A stretch of DNA of 64,000 nucleotides from Burkholderia ubonensis subsp. mesacidophila (GTDB lineage Bacteria; Pseudomonadota; Gammaproteobacteria; Burkholderiales; Burkholderiaceae): NCBI RefSeq assembly GCF_002097715.1, contig NZ_CP020737.1:2294001-2358000 (forward strand), given 5' to 3'. Made by a program: the position numbers and the translations under genes. The notes below the pieces were generated by a model, which was not told the origin of the DNA, did no database searches, and worked only from the letters and a program-made list of their open reading frames with translations. This document shows positions 11,454 through 24,642 of this stretch, one piece after another (position 1 is the stretch's first letter; the number at the start of each line of letters is the position of its first letter).

Positions 11454-12269
11454 ATGGCTATTACGCTCAAAAACGAACACGATATCGCGCAGATGCGCGT
11501 CGCCTGCCGTCTGGCGAGCGAACTGCTCGACTACCTGACCCCGCATGTCGTCGCCGGCATCACGACCGCCGAACTCGACCGCCTTTGCCACAACTACATG
11601 GTCGACGTGCAGGGCACGGTTCCCGCGACGCTGAACTATCAGCCGCCCGGCTACCCGCCCTACCCGGCGTCGTGCTGCATTTCCGTCAACGACGTGATCT
11701 GCCACGGCATCCCGGGCGACAAGGTGCTCAAGAACGGCGACGCGCTGAACATCGACGTCACCGTGATCAAGGAAGGCTACTTCGGCGACACGAGCCGGAT
11801 GTTCATCGTCGGCGAAGGGTCGATCCTCGCGAAGCGCCTCGTGCAGACCACCTACGAGTGCATGTGGCTCGGCATCGACCAGGTCAAGCCGGGCGCGCAC
11901 CTCGGCGACATCGGCCACGCGATCCAGAAGCATGCGGAAGCGCAGGGCTACAGCGTCGTGCGCGAGTACTGCGGCCACGGCATCGGCACGGTGTTCCACG
12001 AGGACCCGCAGGTCGTCCACTACGGCCGCCCGGGCACCGGCGTCGAACTGAAGCCGGGCATGATCTTCACGATCGAGCCGATGATCAACGCCGGCAAGCG
12101 CGACATCCGCACGATGCCCGACCAGTGGACGGTCAAGACGCGCGACCGCAGCCTGTCCGCGCAGTGGGAGCACACCGTGCTCGTCACCGAAACCGGCTAC
12201 GACGTGCTGACCGTGTCCGCCGGCTCGCCCGAGCGCCCCGTCTTCGCCCATTCGACCCCGGCGGCCTGA
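11454..12269 (+). CDS. map: Methionine aminopeptidase type I
   Basis: A 271-residue dimetal peptidase that removes the initiator Met from new proteins. Visible active-site blocks are CHGIPGD (substrate His), the metal-binding Asp pair in NIDVTVIKEGYFGDTSRMF, HGIGTVFHEDPQV, and the Glu ligands in FTIEPMIN and WEHTVLVTE. It lacks the N-terminal SH3-like extension of eukaryotic type I enzymes. It is divergent from rpsB and followed after 36 bp by glnD. It acts after the deformylase encoded at 16.8 kb. Confidence 0.97.
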   Translation: MAITLKNEHDIAQMRVACRLASELLDYLTPHVVAGITTAELDRLCHNYMVDVQGTVPATLNYQPPGYPPYPASCCISVNDVICHGIPGDKVLKNGDALNIDVTVIKEGYFGDTSRMFIVGEGSILAKRLVQTTYECMWLGIDQVKPGAHLGDIGHAIQKHAEAQGYSVVREYCGHGIGTVFHEDPQVVHYGRPGTGVELKPGMIFTIEPMINAGKRDIRTMPDQWTVKTRDRSLSAQWEHTVLVTETGYDVLTVSAGSPERPVFAHSTPAA

Positions 12270-12305
12270 GCGCGCCCGCGCCCGCCCGCTTCCGCCCCGC
12301 CGCCC

Positions 12306-14882
12306 ATGAGCGCTCACGCCGCCCCCTCGACCGAAGCGCTCTCGCGGCGCGCCGAATTCAAGGCCGCGAAGGCCGACCTGCTCGCACGCTTTCGCAGCGC
12401 GACCAACGTCGCGTCGCTGATGCACGCGCTGTCGAAAGCCACCGATGATGCGCTCAGGCAAGTCTGGGACGATTGCCGGCTGCCCGCGACGCTCGCGCTC
12501 GTCGCGGTCGGCGGCTACGGGCGCGGCGAGCTGGCCCCGTATTCCGACGTCGACATCCTCGTGCTGCTGCCCGACGGGCACGCCGCCGAGTTCGACGCCC
12601 GGATCGAGCGTTTCATCGGCATGGCCTGGGATCTCGGCCTCGAGATCGGCAGCAGCGTGCGCACGGTCGAGCAATGCATCGAAGAGGCGTCGCAAGACGT
12701 CACGGTGCAGACGTCGCTGCTGGAAGCACGCCGCATCGTCGGCAGCACCGCGCTGTTCGAGCGCTTCACGGTGCGCTACAACGAGGCGCTCGACGCGCGC
12801 GCGTTCTTCACCGCGAAGGTGCTCGAGATGCGCCAGCGCCACGCGAAGAGCCAGGACACGCCGTACAGCCTCGAGCCGAACGTCAAGGAAAGCCCGGGCG
12901 GGCTGCGCGACCTGCAGACGATCCTGTGGATCGCGCGCGCGGCCGGCTTCGGCAGCAGCTGGCGCGAGCTCGACACCCGCGGCCTCATCACCGAGCGCGA
13001 AGCGCGCGAGCTGCGCCGCAACGAGGGCTTCCTGAAGACGCTGCGCGCGCGGCTGCACGTGATCGCCGGGCGCCGCCAGGACATGCTCGTGTTCGATCTG
13101 CAGACCCAGGCGGCCGAAAGCTTCGGCTACCAGCCGACGCCCGCGAAGCGCGCGAGCGAGCAGCTGATGCGCCGCTACTACTGGGCCGCGAAGGCCGTCA
13201 CGCAGCTCGCGACGATCCTGATCCAGAACATCGAGGCGCAGCTGTTCCCGGCCACGAGCGGCATCACGCGCGTGCTGTCGCCCGAGCGCTTCGTCGAGAA
13301 GCAGGGGATGCTCGAGATCGTCGACGACGACGTGTTCGAGCGCCATCCGGACGCGATCCTCGAGGCGTTCCTGCTCTACGAGACGACGCGCGGCGTGAAG
13401 GGCCTGTCGGCGCGCACGCTGCGGGCGCTGTACAACTCGCGCGAGATCATGAACAACGCGTGGCGGCGCGATCCGCAGAACCGCCGGACGTTCATGCAGA
13501 TCCTGCAGCAGCCCGAAGGCATCACGCACGCGTTCCGGCTGATGAACCAGACGAGCGTGCTCGGCCGCTACCTGCTGAATTTCCGCCGCATCGTCGGCCA
13601 GATGCAGCACGACCTGTACCACGTGTACACGGTCGACCAGCACATCCTGATGGTGCTGCGCAACATCCGCCGCTTCGCGGTCGCCGAGCATGCGCACGAA
13701 TATCCGTTCTGCAGCCAGCTGATCGGCAACTTCGAGCGGCCGTGGGTGCTGTACATCGCGGCGCTGTTCCACGACATCGCGAAGGGCCGCGGCGGCGATC
13801 ACTCGACGCTCGGGATGGCCGACGCACGGCGCTTCTGCCGCGAGCACGGCGTCGCCGGCGACGACGCGGCGCTGATCGTGTGGCTGGTCCAGCATCACCT
13901 GACGATGAGCCAGGTCGCGCAGAAGCAGGACACGAGCGATCCGGAAGTCATCAAGCGCTTCGCCGATCTCGTCGGCAGCGAGCGCCGGCTGACGGCGCTC
14001 TACCTGCTGACCGTCGCCGACATCCGCGGCACCAGCCCGAAGGTCTGGAACACGTGGAAAGGCAAGCTGCTCGAGGACCTGTACCGCGCGACGCTCGCCG
14101 TGCTCGGCGGCGCGCAGCCCGACACGCATTCCGAGTTGAAGTCGCGCCAGGAAGAGGCGCTCGCGCTGCTGCGCCTCGAGACCGTGCCGACCGACGCGCA
14201 TCGCGCGCTGTGGGACCAGCTCGACGTCGGCTTCTTCCTGCGCCACGACGCCGCCGACATCGCGTGGCAGACCCGCGTGCTGTACCGGCACGTGAACGCC
14301 GAGACCGCGATCGTGCGCGCGCGGCCGTCGCCCGTCGGCGACGCGCTGCAGGTGCTCGTCTACGTGAAGGATCGCGCGGACCTGTTCGCGGGCATCTGCG
14401 CATACTTCGACCGCAACGGGCTGTCAGTGCTCGACGCACGCGTCAGCACGACGCGGCACGGCTATGCGCTCGACAACTTCATCGTCACGCAGACCGAGCA
14501 TGACGTGCAGTACCGCGACATCGCGAACCTCGTCGAGCAGCAGCTGGCAATGCGCCTCGCCGAAGCCGCGCCGCTGCCGGAGCCGTCCAAGGGCCGCCTG
14601 TCGCGGCTGTCGCGGACGTTTCCGATCACGCCGCGCGTCGACCTGCGGGCCGACGAGCGCGGCCAGTACTACATCCTGTCCGTGTCCGCCAACGACCGGC
14701 CGGGCCTTCTTTATTCGATCGCGCGCGTGCTGGCCGAGCACCGGGTCGGCGTCCATGCGGCGCGGATCAATACGCTCGGCGAACGCGTCGAGGACATCTT
14801 CCTGCTCGACGGCGCCGGCCTGTCCGGAAACCGTCTGCAGATTCAGGTGGAAACCGAGTTGCTGCGCGCGATCGCAGTCTGA
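12306..14882 (+). CDS. glnD: Bifunctional PII uridylyltransferase/uridylyl-removing enzyme
   Basis: An 858-residue sensor of glutamine that adds UMP to, or removes it from, PII proteins and so controls glutamine synthetase and nitrogen genes. The nucleotidyltransferase motif [20 protein letters not shown] lies at residues 69-88, with the catalytic Asp pair D81 and D83. The HD hydrolase motif [14 protein letters not shown] is near residue 488. Two ACT domains follow near 680-750 and 788-855 ([11 protein letters not shown] and [11 protein letters not shown]). All four parts are intact and the length is normal. It lies between map and an RNA pseudouridine synthase, as in related betaproteobacteria. 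Confidence 0.97.
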   Translation: MSAHAAPSTEALSRRAEFKAAKADLLARFRSATNVASLMHALSKATDDALRQVWDDCRLPATLALVAVGGYGRGELAPYSDVDILVLLPDGHAAEFDARIERFIGMAWDLGLEIGSSVRTVEQCIEEASQDVTVQTSLLEARRIVGSTALFERFTVRYNEALDARAFFTAKVLEMRQRHAKSQDTPYSLEPNVKESPGGLRDLQTILWIARAAGFGSSWRELDTRGLITEREARELRRNEGFLKTLRARLHVIAGRRQDMLVFDLQTQAAESFGYQPTPAKRASEQLMRRYYWAAKAVTQLATILIQNIEAQLFPATSGITRVLSPERFVEKQGMLEIVDDDVFERHPDAILEAFLLYETTRGVKGLSARTLRALYNSREIMNNAWRRDPQNRRTFMQILQQPEGITHAFRLMNQTSVLGRYLLNFRRIVGQMQHDLYHVYTVDQHILMVLRNIRRFAVAEHAHEYPFCSQLIGNFERPWVLYIAALFHDIAKGRGGDHSTLGMADARRFCREHGVAGDDAALIVWLVQHHLTMSQVAQKQDTSDPEVIKRFADLVGSERRLTALYLLTVADIRGTSPKVWNTWKGKLLEDLYRATLAVLGGAQPDTHSELKSRQEEALALLRLETVPTDAHRALWDQLDVGFFLRHDAADIAWQTRVLYRHVNAETAIVRARPSPVGDALQVLVYVKDRADLFAGICAYFDRNGLSVLDARVSTTRHGYALDNFIVTQTEHDVQYRDIANLVEQQLAMRLAEAAPLPEPSKGRLSRLSRTFPITPRVDLRADERGQYYILSVSANDRPGLLYSIARVLAEHRVGVHAARINTLGERVEDIFLLDGAGLSGNRLQIQVETELLRAIAV

Positions 14883-14908
14883 AACAGTCTGAAAGTATCC
14901 CAGCGTTT

Positions 14909-16741
14909 ATGCGCACCAAATTGACCGTCAAGAATCCGCGGCCGGCGTCGCCGACCCGCGCACCCGTCCGTTCCGGCAGCCTCGTCGCCCGCAAGCCGGT
15001 GCGCGCCGCTGTACCGGATGCGGCAGCCAAGCCGGCCCGCCCGAAGAAGGCGCCCGCACCGACGGCCGCCGGCGAGCGCGCGTTCAAGCCGCGCGCCGCC
15101 GGTGGCGCGGACCGTCCGGGTGCGGATCGCGCACCGGCGAAACGTCCGCCGCGTGACGGCGGCGCCGAGCGCAGTTATCGCGGCGGCGATGCGAAGCCCA
15201 CCGGCCGCACCGAACAACGCGGCGCGGGCCGCCCCGGCGAAAACCGCCCGTATCGCAGCGCGGAAGGCAAGCCCGGTGCGCGAGGCGAGCGCGGCGAATC
15301 GCGCCCGTATCGCGACAAGGATGCGAAACCCGCGGGTCGCACCGAACGCGGCGAGCGCCGCCCCGGCGAAGACCGTCCGTATCGCAATGCGGAAGGCAAG
15401 CCCGCCGCGCGCGGCGAACGCGGCGAATCCCGCCCGTACCGCGGCACGGACGCGAAACCTGCGGGCCGCACCGAGCGCGGTGAACGCGGTGAACGCGGCG
15501 AATCACGCTATCGCGACAAGGACGCGAAATTCGCAGGACGTACCGAACGCGGTGACAGCCGCCCGTATCGCAGCGCAGAGGGCAAGCCCGCTGCACGCGG
15601 CGAACGCAGCGACACCCGCCCGTATCGAAGCGCGGACGCGAAACCCGCAGGCGAAGGCCGCAGCGCCGACGGCAAATTCGGCCGCGGCAAACCCGATGCA
15701 CGCCCGGCCCGCCGCGGCGACGACAATGCGCGGCCCCGCCGCGCGGGCGCCGAAGGCGGCAAGCGCACGCCCTATCGCGACACGACCGGCGGCGAAGGCG
15801 CGAAGCGCAGCTTCGGCGAGCGCCGCACGTCGTCCGACCGCCCGGCCCGCGCACCGCGCGACGGCGATCGCGCCACGCGCAGCGCTAACGCTCCCGCCCG
15901 CCCCCGCAGTGCCGAGGGCGCGGGCTTCAAGACCGCGCGACCGGTGAAGCAGCGGGCAGCCGACGTGGATCGCGGCGACGAGTCCGGCCTGATGCGCCTG
16001 TCGAAGCGGATGTCCGAACTGGGCCTGTGCTCGCGCCGCGAAGCCGACGAATGGATCGAGAAGGGCTGGGTGCTGGTCGACGGCGAGCGCATCGACACGC
16101 TCGGCACCAAGGTGCGCGCCGACCAGCGCATCGAGATCGACGAACGCGCCAGTGCGGCACAAGCCGCGCAGGTGACGATCCTGCTGCACAAGCCGGTCGG
16201 CTATGTGTCGGGCCAGGCGGAAGACGGCTACGAGCCCGCGACCGTGCTGATCACGCGCGAGAACCACTGGAGCGGCGACCGTGCGGGGCTGCGCTTCTCC
16301 CCGCAGCATCTGCACTCGCTCGCGCCGGCGGGCCGGCTCGACATCGATTCGACCGGCCTGCTCGTGCTGACGCAGAACGGCCGGATCGCAAAACAACTGA
16401 TCGGCGAGCAGTCGGACATCGACAAGGAATACCTGGTGCGCGTGCGCTTCGGCGAGCGCCTGCTCGACATCGACCAGCACTTCCCGGCGGAATCGCTCGC
16501 GAAGCTGCGCCACGGCCTCGAGCTCGACGGCGTCGCACTGAAGCCCGCTATGGTGAGCTGGCAGAACGGCGAGCAGTTGCGTTTCGTGCTGCGCGAAGGC
16601 AAGAAGCGCCAGATCCGCCGCATGTGCGAACTGGTCGGCCTCGAAGTGATCGGCCTCAAGCGCGTGCGCATGGGCCGCGTGATGCTCGGCGCGCTGCCGC
16701 AGGGGCAATGGCGCTACCTGTCGGCCGACGAGACGTTCTGA
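14909..16741 (+). CDS. 23S rRNA pseudouridine synthase, RluF-like, with long repetitive N-terminal tail
   Basis: A 610-residue protein. Residues 1-350 are low-complexity, rich in Arg, Gly, Ala, Glu and Pro, with irregular repeats of an RPYR-containing unit. From about 360 there is an S4 RNA-binding domain (MSELGLCSRREADEWIEKG), then the RsuA/RluB/RluE/RluF catalytic domain. The latter has active-site GRLDIDSTG near 474 and the C-terminal block KKRQIRRMCELVGLEVIGLK, closest to RluF by recollection. It should convert a uridine of 23S rRNA to pseudouridine; the exact site cannot be told from sequence. The start lies 26 bp after glnD with only a weak ribosome site. The tail is probably disordered and RNA-binding. 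Confidence 0.88.
   Translation: MRTKLTVKNPRPASPTRAPVRSGSLVARKPVRAAVPDAAAKPARPKKAPAPTAAGERAFKPRAAGGADRPGADRAPAKRPPRDGGAERSYRGGDAKPTGRTEQRGAGRPGENRPYRSAEGKPGARGERGESRPYRDKDAKPAGRTERGERRPGEDRPYRNAEGKPAARGERGESRPYRGTDAKPAGRTERGERGERGESRYRDKDAKFAGRTERGDSRPYRSAEGKPAARGERSDTRPYRSADAKPAGEGRSADGKFGRGKPDARPARRGDDNARPRRAGAEGGKRTPYRDTTGGEGAKRSFGERRTSSDRPARAPRDGDRATRSANAPARPRSAEGAGFKTARPVKQRAADVDRGDESGLMRLSKRMSELGLCSRREADEWIEKGWVLVDGERIDTLGTKVRADQRIEIDERASAAQAAQVTILLHKPVGYVSGQAEDGYEPATVLITRENHWSGDRAGLRFSPQHLHSLAPAGRLDIDSTGLLVLTQNGRIAKQLIGEQSDIDKEYLVRVRFGERLLDIDQHFPAESLAKLRHGLELDGVALKPAMVSWQNGEQLRFVLREGKKRQIRRMCELVGLEVIGLKRVRMGRVMLGALPQGQWRYLSADETF
15223..15670 (+). repeat. Degenerate in-frame repeats in the pseudouridine synthase tail
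   Basis: About seven degenerate copies of a 20-25 residue unit, each built on (S/D/N/T)RPYR followed by SAEGKP, DKDAKP, NAEGKP or GTDAKP and then GERG or GRTERG. At the DNA level the copies share stretches such as cccgtatcg and ggcaagcccg. Such repeats expand and contract by slippage or recombination, so length differences between strains are expected. No similar repeat is seen in neighbouring genes. Confidence 0.85.
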
Positions 16742-16772
16742 CGGTAATACGCGGCGCGTTTGCGCACGTTAC

Positions 16773-16800
16773 GAAAAAGCCCGCTTGCGCGGGCTTTTTC
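16773..16800. terminator. Bidirectional terminator between pseudouridine synthase gene and def
   Basis: Perfect 12-bp arms (16773-16784 and 16789-16800) around a TTGC loop, with five A residues inside the left arm and five T residues inside the right arm. It lies between two convergent genes and can serve both directions. Confidence 0.9.
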
Positions 16801-16843
16801 ATTCCGGCCGGCGTGACGCGCGATTGCGCCCGCCCGTCCCGCG

Positions 16844-19485
<2,642 letters not shown>

Positions 19486-19611
19486 TTATCTCAGTTTGGC
19501 GTCGCGCCGGGGGCCGGAAACGGCCTGGCGCGCGATGCGGCCGACGGCCGCCGACAGCGGGTCGCGGCGGCGGATCGCGCGCCGCGACCGGTGGTTCGCC
19601 GGTGGTTCGCG

Positions 19612-20892
19612 TTACTGACTGAACAACCGCCGCGTCACCGGCGAACCGGCCGGAATGCCGGCTTCTTCCAGCTTCGCGTACAACTTCATCAGCTGCTGCT
19701 CGATCGCGAGCAGCGTCGATTCCGGCAGCGGCCGGCGCTGGTCGTCGACCACCCGCGCACCGATCCGCTCGGACAGCGACTTCGCGTAGTCGCACATCAG
19801 CCGGAACGGCAGGATGTCCTCTTCCGCGACCGGCACGTCGAGCACCAGCGTGATCATGTTGCCGCCCTTGTAGGTCAGGTCGTCGCGCAGGAAGTTGGTG
19901 TCGCCGAACTGCAGCATGAACACCGGATTCTGCTTCGCGTCGAGCTTGACGAAGCGCGTGCCGTCGCGCGACAGCAGCAGCCCGTCCTGCGACGCCACCG
20001 CCTGCACGTAGTTGGCCGACCACGGCGCGCCGTCGGACATCACGTTGATCGACAGCTGCGCGTCGCATTGCGCGGCGAAGCCGTCGAGCTCGCGCGCCAT
20101 CGACACCGTCTCCATCATGTCCGGGAATTCGGGCGCGCCGTCGATGGCGTCGGCGAACTGCTGGACGCCCGTCACGAATTCCGAGAACTCCAGCTCGTTC
20201 AGCGGGCCGCTGCGGTTCGCAAGCTGCGCGGCCGCGCGCAGCTCCTCGTAGCGCACGCCGTTCTGCAGCAGCTCCCAGTGGCCGCCTTCCGGCTTGCCTT
20301 CGATGTGCACCGGCTTGCTGCCCGCGCGGCGCAGACGCTGCGCGGCCGGCAGGATCTTGTCGCCCGGCAGCGGCGACGCGAGACGGATCGGCACGATGCA
20401 GTCGATCCGGCGGTCGACGACCGCGGGCGGGGCCGCGGAGATCGTCGTCGCGGCCGGCAGCACCGGCTCGACCGGCTCAGCCGGCTCGCTCGCGCCGCTT
20501 TCGTCGACCGTCTCGGCAACCGGCAGGTCGGCCGACGTCGCCTCGGTCTGCAGGTCCGCCGGCATGTCGGCAGGCGCCGCGCCGCCCAGGGCGGCCGCGC
20601 CGAACGTCGGCTCGACGCGCGCGGCCTCGGCCGACGCGCTCGCAGCACCCGTAGCGCCCGTTGCAGTCTCGGCGTCCGGCGCCGCCGATTCGCGGCGCGC
20701 CGGCTGGCGCACGGGCTCGATGAACGGCAGCTCGTCGTCGCGCTCCGGGCGGTGCATCGTGTCCGCCGTCTCCTGCGGCATCGGACGCGGCATCTTGCGC
20801 CGCACCTTCGCACCCTGCCACGCGTTGTAGACCACGACGCCGCCCACCACGACCGCGCCTGCGCCGATCAAACCGAGTGTCAACTCGTCCAT
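19612..20892 (-). CDS. zipA: Cell division protein ZipA
   Basis: A 426-residue inner-membrane protein. One N-terminal membrane helix (about residues 4-23, [20 protein letters not shown]) is followed by a basic patch. A long Ala/Pro/Glu-rich linker runs to about residue 195, then a C-terminal ZipA domain that binds the FtsZ tail ([40 protein letters not shown]). It tethers FtsZ filaments to the membrane. The start at 20892 puts the membrane helix at the very N-terminus as in other ZipA proteins. It sits between smc and ligA on the same strand; the gaps are 99 bp (to smc) and 165 bp (to ligA). Confidence 0.93.
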   Translation of the reverse strand: MDELTLGLIGAGAVVVGGVVVYNAWQGAKVRRKMPRPMPQETADTMHRPERDDELPFIEPVRQPARRESAAPDAETATGATGAASASAEAARVEPTFGAAALGGAAPADMPADLQTEATSADLPVAETVDESGASEPAEPVEPVLPAATTISAAPPAVVDRRIDCIVPIRLASPLPGDKILPAAQRLRRAGSKPVHIEGKPEGGHWELLQNGVRYEELRAAAQLANRSGPLNELEFSEFVTGVQQFADAIDGAPEFPDMMETVSMARELDGFAAQCDAQLSINVMSDGAPWSANYVQAVASQDGLLLSRDGTRFVKLDAKQNPVFMLQFGDTNFLRDDLTYKGGNMITLVLDVPVAEEDILPFRLMCDYAKSLSERIGARVVDDQRRPLPESTLLAIEQQLMKLYAKLEEAGIPAGSPVTRRLFSQ

Positions 20893-20991
20893 GCACGCTC
20901 CATCACAATTCTTTTTCGTTGGGCTCGCAAGCGGGGCGCGATTGCGCCGGGCGGCTCGGTGCCGCACGCCCGCGAACCCGGTTCGTAAACG

Positions 20992-23900
20992 TCAATTCTG
21001 GGCAAAACCCGCGGCGGTTTCCATGTCCACCGCGACGATCCGCGACACGCCCTGCTCCTGCATCGTCACGCCGATCAGCTGCTGCGCCATCTCCATCGCG
21101 ATCTTGTTGTGCGAGATGAAGAGGAACTGCGTCTTGTCCGACATCGCGCGCACGAGGTTCGCGAAACGCTCGGTGTTCGCGTCGTCGAGCGGTGCGTCGA
21201 CCTCGTCCAGAAGACAGAACGGGGCCGGATTCAGCTGGAACATCGCGAACACCAGCGCGGTCGCGGTCAGCGCCTTCTCGCCGCCCGACAGCAGGTGGAT
21301 CGTCGCGTTCTTCTTGCCGGGCGGCTGCGCCATCACCTGCACGCCGGCGTCCAGGATCTCGTCGCCCGTCATGATCAGCTTCGCCTGGCCGCCGCCGAAC
21401 AGGCGCGGGAACAGGTCGCTGAAGTGACGATTGACTTCGTCGAAGGTTCCCTGCAACAGCGTGCGGGTTTCCTGGTCGATCTTGTGGATCGCGTCCTCGA
21501 GCGTCGTGATCGCGTCGTTCAGGTCGGCCGATTGCGCGTCGAGGAACACCTTGCGCTCGTTCGCGGCCTTCAGCTCGTCGAGCGCGGCCATGTTCACGGG
21601 GCCGAGCGCATTGATCGCATTGTTGATCCGCGTGACCTCGCCCTGCAGGTACGACGGTTTCAGGTCCGGCGTCAGCTTCTCGCGCAGCGCGGCCTCGTCG
21701 ACCTCGGCCGTCGCGAGCTGCTCGGCGAACTGCTCGACCGACAGGCGCGCCGCCTGCTCCTTCAGCTGCAGCTCGGTGATGCGGTCGCGCAGCGGCTGCA
21801 GCGAACGCTCGGCGACGAGGCGCGCCTCGTCCGCCGCGCGCAGCTTCGCGGTCAGGTCGTCGAGCTCGATGCGCGCCGCCTGCAGCGCCTCTTCCTTCAC
21901 CGCGCGGATCTCGAGCGCGTCCTGCAGGCCCGTATGCGCGGTCTGCTCGTTGATCGTCTCGAGCTCGGCGCGCGCGTCTTCCAGCGACGCGGCGACGCGC
22001 TCGCTCTGCTCGTGCGCGACCTGGATGCTGCGCTTCAGCTCGTCGATCCGCGTCGCCGCATTGCGCGCGGCGAAGCGCGCGTCGTTCGCGCCGCGCTCCA
22101 GATCGCGCGCCGCCTGGCGCGCCTGCGACAGCGATTCGTCGAGCGACTCGAACGCGAGCTGGTTGTCCTCGAAGCGCGCCTGCAGTTCCGCGAGCTCGCC
22201 GTCGAAACGCTCGAAGTTCGCTTCCGACTCCGCGCGCAGCGCACGCTGCTCCTCGACCTGCGCGCCGATTTCCTCGAGCTCGTCGCGGATCTGCGTGCTG
22301 CGCTGCGTGTAGCGCTCGTGCGCCTGCGCGAGCTTCAGCACGTCCATCTGCAGCGCATGCACCCGCTGCGTCGCGCGCTCGGCCTGCGCACGCACGTCGG
22401 CCAGCACCTGCGTCGCCTGCGTGTGCGCGGCTTCCGCGCGCACCACGGCCGATTTCGCCTCGTCCGCGAGCAGCGCCTGCGCGCGCACCTGGCGCGTCAG
22501 GTTCTCGATTTCCTGCTGGCGGGCGAGCATCCCCGCCTGTTCCGAATCGGCCGCGTACAGCTGCACGCCGACGCGCGTGACGACATGACCCGCCTTGACG
22601 ACGAACGAGCCGCCCGCCGGCAGCTGCGTGCGCGTCGCGAGCGCCTGCGCGACGTCGTCGGCGACGTACACGTTGCCGAGCCAGTCGTTCAGCACCGCGC
22701 GGATGCCCGCGTCGTCGATGCGCACGAGCGACAGCACCGGACGCAGCCCGGCCGCCGCCACCGGCGGCTCGCCGGCCGGCGGCGGCGCGTAGAACGCGAG
22801 CTTCGCGGGCGGCGCGTCGGTCGCGAACGCCTTCACCCAGTCGAGATTCGACACTTCGAGCGCGGCGAGCCGCTCGCGCAGCACGGCCTCGAGCGCCGTT
22901 TCCCAGCCCGGCTCGACATGCAGCTTCTTCCACAGCCGCGGCAGCGTGCCGAGCTCGTGCTTGTCGAGCCACGGCTGCACCTTGCCCTCGGTCTGCACGT
23001 TCTCCTGCAGCTGCTTGAGCGCGGCGAGGCGCGCCTCGAGCTGATGGATCTGCGCGCTTTCGGCCTGCACGCGCTCGTGCGCGCCGCGGCGCTCGGCATC
23101 GAGGCGCGGCACGGTTTCCTGCGCGTCGGCGAGCCGCGCCTGTGCGTCGGAGAGAATTTCTTCCTGTTCGGCCAGCTGCATGCGCAGCTCCTCGAGCTGC
23201 GCCTCGTCCGGCGCGTCGAGGCCGCCCGCTTCCGCCTTCAGGCGTTCCTGCCGCTGCTGCAACTGCTGCAGCTGCTGGTCGGCGTTGCGCTGGTGCGCGG
23301 CCTCGAGCTTCAGCGACTGCTCGGTCTGCGCGATCCGCGCGCGCTCGTCGTTGAGCTGCGCCTGCGCATCGCGCCAGGTCGCCTCGAGCGCCGGCAGCGC
23401 GTCGTGCTTCGCCGCGGCGTCATCCTCGGCGAGCGCGGCTTTCTCGTCGGCGATCGCGCGCGCTTCCTCGGCATCCTCGAGCTCGTCCTGCGCCTTCTCG
23501 GCCTGTGCACGCCACTGCTCGCGCTGCGCATTGAGCGCGGCAATCTGCGCCTGCACGCGGTTGCGCGATTCGACGATGAACTTGATCTCGGCCTCGAGCC
23601 GGCTGACTTCGGCGTTCGCTTCATAGAGCGAGCCCTGCGCGCCCTGCATCGCGTCGCTCGCCGCATAGTGCGCGACGCGCAGCGTCTCGAGCTGCGACTC
23701 GACCTCGCGCAGCTTCGCGGTCTGCGCCTCCAGGTCGATCTGCGCCTGCTCGATCGCGCGCTGCTGCTTCTGCTGCTCGCCGCCGGCCTCGTTCTTGCGC
23801 AGCAGCCACAGCAGGCGCTGCTTTTCCTCGCCGTCGGCGACGAGTTCCTTGTACCTGGTCGCGACGACGGCCTGCGCCTCGAGCTTCTCGAGGTTCGCGG

Positions 23901-24504
23901 TGAGCTCGCGGACGATGTCCTCGACGCGGGTCAGGTTCTCGCGCGTGTCGTGCAGGCGGTTCTCGGTCTCGCGGCGGCGTTCCTTGTACTTCGACACGCC
24001 CGCGGCTTCCTCGAGGAACACGCGCAGTTCTTCCGGCTTCGCCTCGATGATCCGCGCGATCATGCCCTGCCCGATGATCGCGTATGCGCGCGGGCCGAGA
24101 CCGGTGCCGAGGAAGATGTCCTGGATGTCGCGGCGGCGCGCCGGCAGGTTGTTGATGTAGTAGCTCGACGTGCCGTCGCGCGTCAGCACGCGCTTCACGG
24201 CGATCTCGCCGTACTGGCCCCACTGCCCGGCCGCGCGGCCGTCGGAGTTGTCGAAGATCAGCTCGACGCTCGCCCGGCTGCCGGGCTTGCGGGCGGTCGA
24301 GCCGTTGAAGATCACGTCCTGCATCGACTCGCCGCGCAGCTCGGACGCGCGCGACTCGCCGAGCACCCAGCGCACGGCGTCGATGATGTTGGACTTGCCG
24401 CACCCGTTCGGGCCCACCACGCCGACAAGCTGGCCCGGAACCTGGAAATGCGTGGGATCGACAAAGGATTTGAAGCCAGCGAGTTTGATCGAGCTCAGAC
24501 GCAC
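20992..24504 (-). CDS. smc: Chromosome segregation ATPase SMC
   Basis: A 1170-residue structural-maintenance-of-chromosomes protein. The Walker A GPNGCGKSN lies at residues 31-39. Long coiled coils rich in Glu, Ala, Gln and Arg flank a hinge (roughly 510-640). The C-terminal ATPase half has signature LSGGEKALTATALVFAMF and Walker B FCLLDEVDAPLDDAN. It dimerises and loops DNA with ScpA and ScpB, which are not encoded in this window. The start is a GTG at 24504 giving the usual VRLSSIKLAGFKSF; upstream codons show no family similarity. Confidence 0.97.
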   Translation of the reverse strand: MRLSSIKLAGFKSFVDPTHFQVPGQLVGVVGPNGCGKSNIIDAVRWVLGESRASELRGESMQDVIFNGSTARKPGSRASVELIFDNSDGRAAGQWGQYGEIAVKRVLTRDGTSSYYINNLPARRRDIQDIFLGTGLGPRAYAIIGQGMIARIIEAKPEELRVFLEEAAGVSKYKERRRETENRLHDTRENLTRVEDIVRELTANLEKLEAQAVVATRYKELVADGEEKQRLLWLLRKNEAGGEQQKQQRAIEQAQIDLEAQTAKLREVESQLETLRVAHYAASDAMQGAQGSLYEANAEVSRLEAEIKFIVESRNRVQAQIAALNAQREQWRAQAEKAQDELEDAEEARAIADEKAALAEDDAAAKHDALPALEATWRDAQAQLNDERARIAQTEQSLKLEAAHQRNADQQLQQLQQRQERLKAEAGGLDAPDEAQLEELRMQLAEQEEILSDAQARLADAQETVPRLDAERRGAHERVQAESAQIHQLEARLAALKQLQENVQTEGKVQPWLDKHELGTLPRLWKKLHVEPGWETALEAVLRERLAALEVSNLDWVKAFATDAPPAKLAFYAPPPAGEPPVAAAGLRPVLSLVRIDDAGIRAVLNDWLGNVYVADDVAQALATRTQLPAGGSFVVKAGHVVTRVGVQLYAADSEQAGMLARQQEIENLTRQVRAQALLADEAKSAVVRAEAAHTQATQVLADVRAQAERATQRVHALQMDVLKLAQAHERYTQRSTQIRDELEEIGAQVEEQRALRAESEANFERFDGELAELQARFEDNQLAFESLDESLSQARQAARDLERGANDARFAARNAATRIDELKRSIQVAHEQSERVAASLEDARAELETINEQTAHTGLQDALEIRAVKEEALQAARIELDDLTAKLRAADEARLVAERSLQPLRDRITELQLKEQAARLSVEQFAEQLATAEVDEAALREKLTPDLKPSYLQGEVTRINNAINALGPVNMAALDELKAANERKVFLDAQSADLNDAITTLEDAIHKIDQETRTLLQGTFDEVNRHFSDLFPRLFGGGQAKLIMTGDEILDAGVQVMAQPPGKKNATIHLLSGGEKALTATALVFAMFQLNPAPFCLLDEVDAPLDDANTERFANLVRAMSDKTQFLFISHNKIAMEMAQQLIGVTMQEQGVSRIVAVDMETAAGFAQN

Positions 24505-24593
24505 GGCGGTATCGGATGTGAAGAATGTGTGAAACGGACGACGACACGCCGCGCCGGACCAGCCGGCCCTTGCGCGCGGCGCGCCTCGGAATT

Positions 24594-24628
24594 CAAAAAC
24601 GGGGCCGCGCTCTCGAGCGTCGGGCCCC
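24594..24628 (-). terminator. Terminator of the EamA-family transporter gene
   Basis: On the minus strand a GGGGCC...GGCCCC stem with an additional inner stem is followed directly by GTTTTTGAA. It lies about 15 bp beyond the stop of the transporter gene and before smc. Confidence 0.65.
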
Positions 24629-24642
24629 GCAAACGGCACCCA

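Noticed and set aside
14909..15980. Repetitive region as a separate collagen-like or surface protein gene
   Set aside because: It is in frame with, and uninterrupted from, the pseudouridine synthase domain, and has no Gly-X-Y periodicity or signal peptide.
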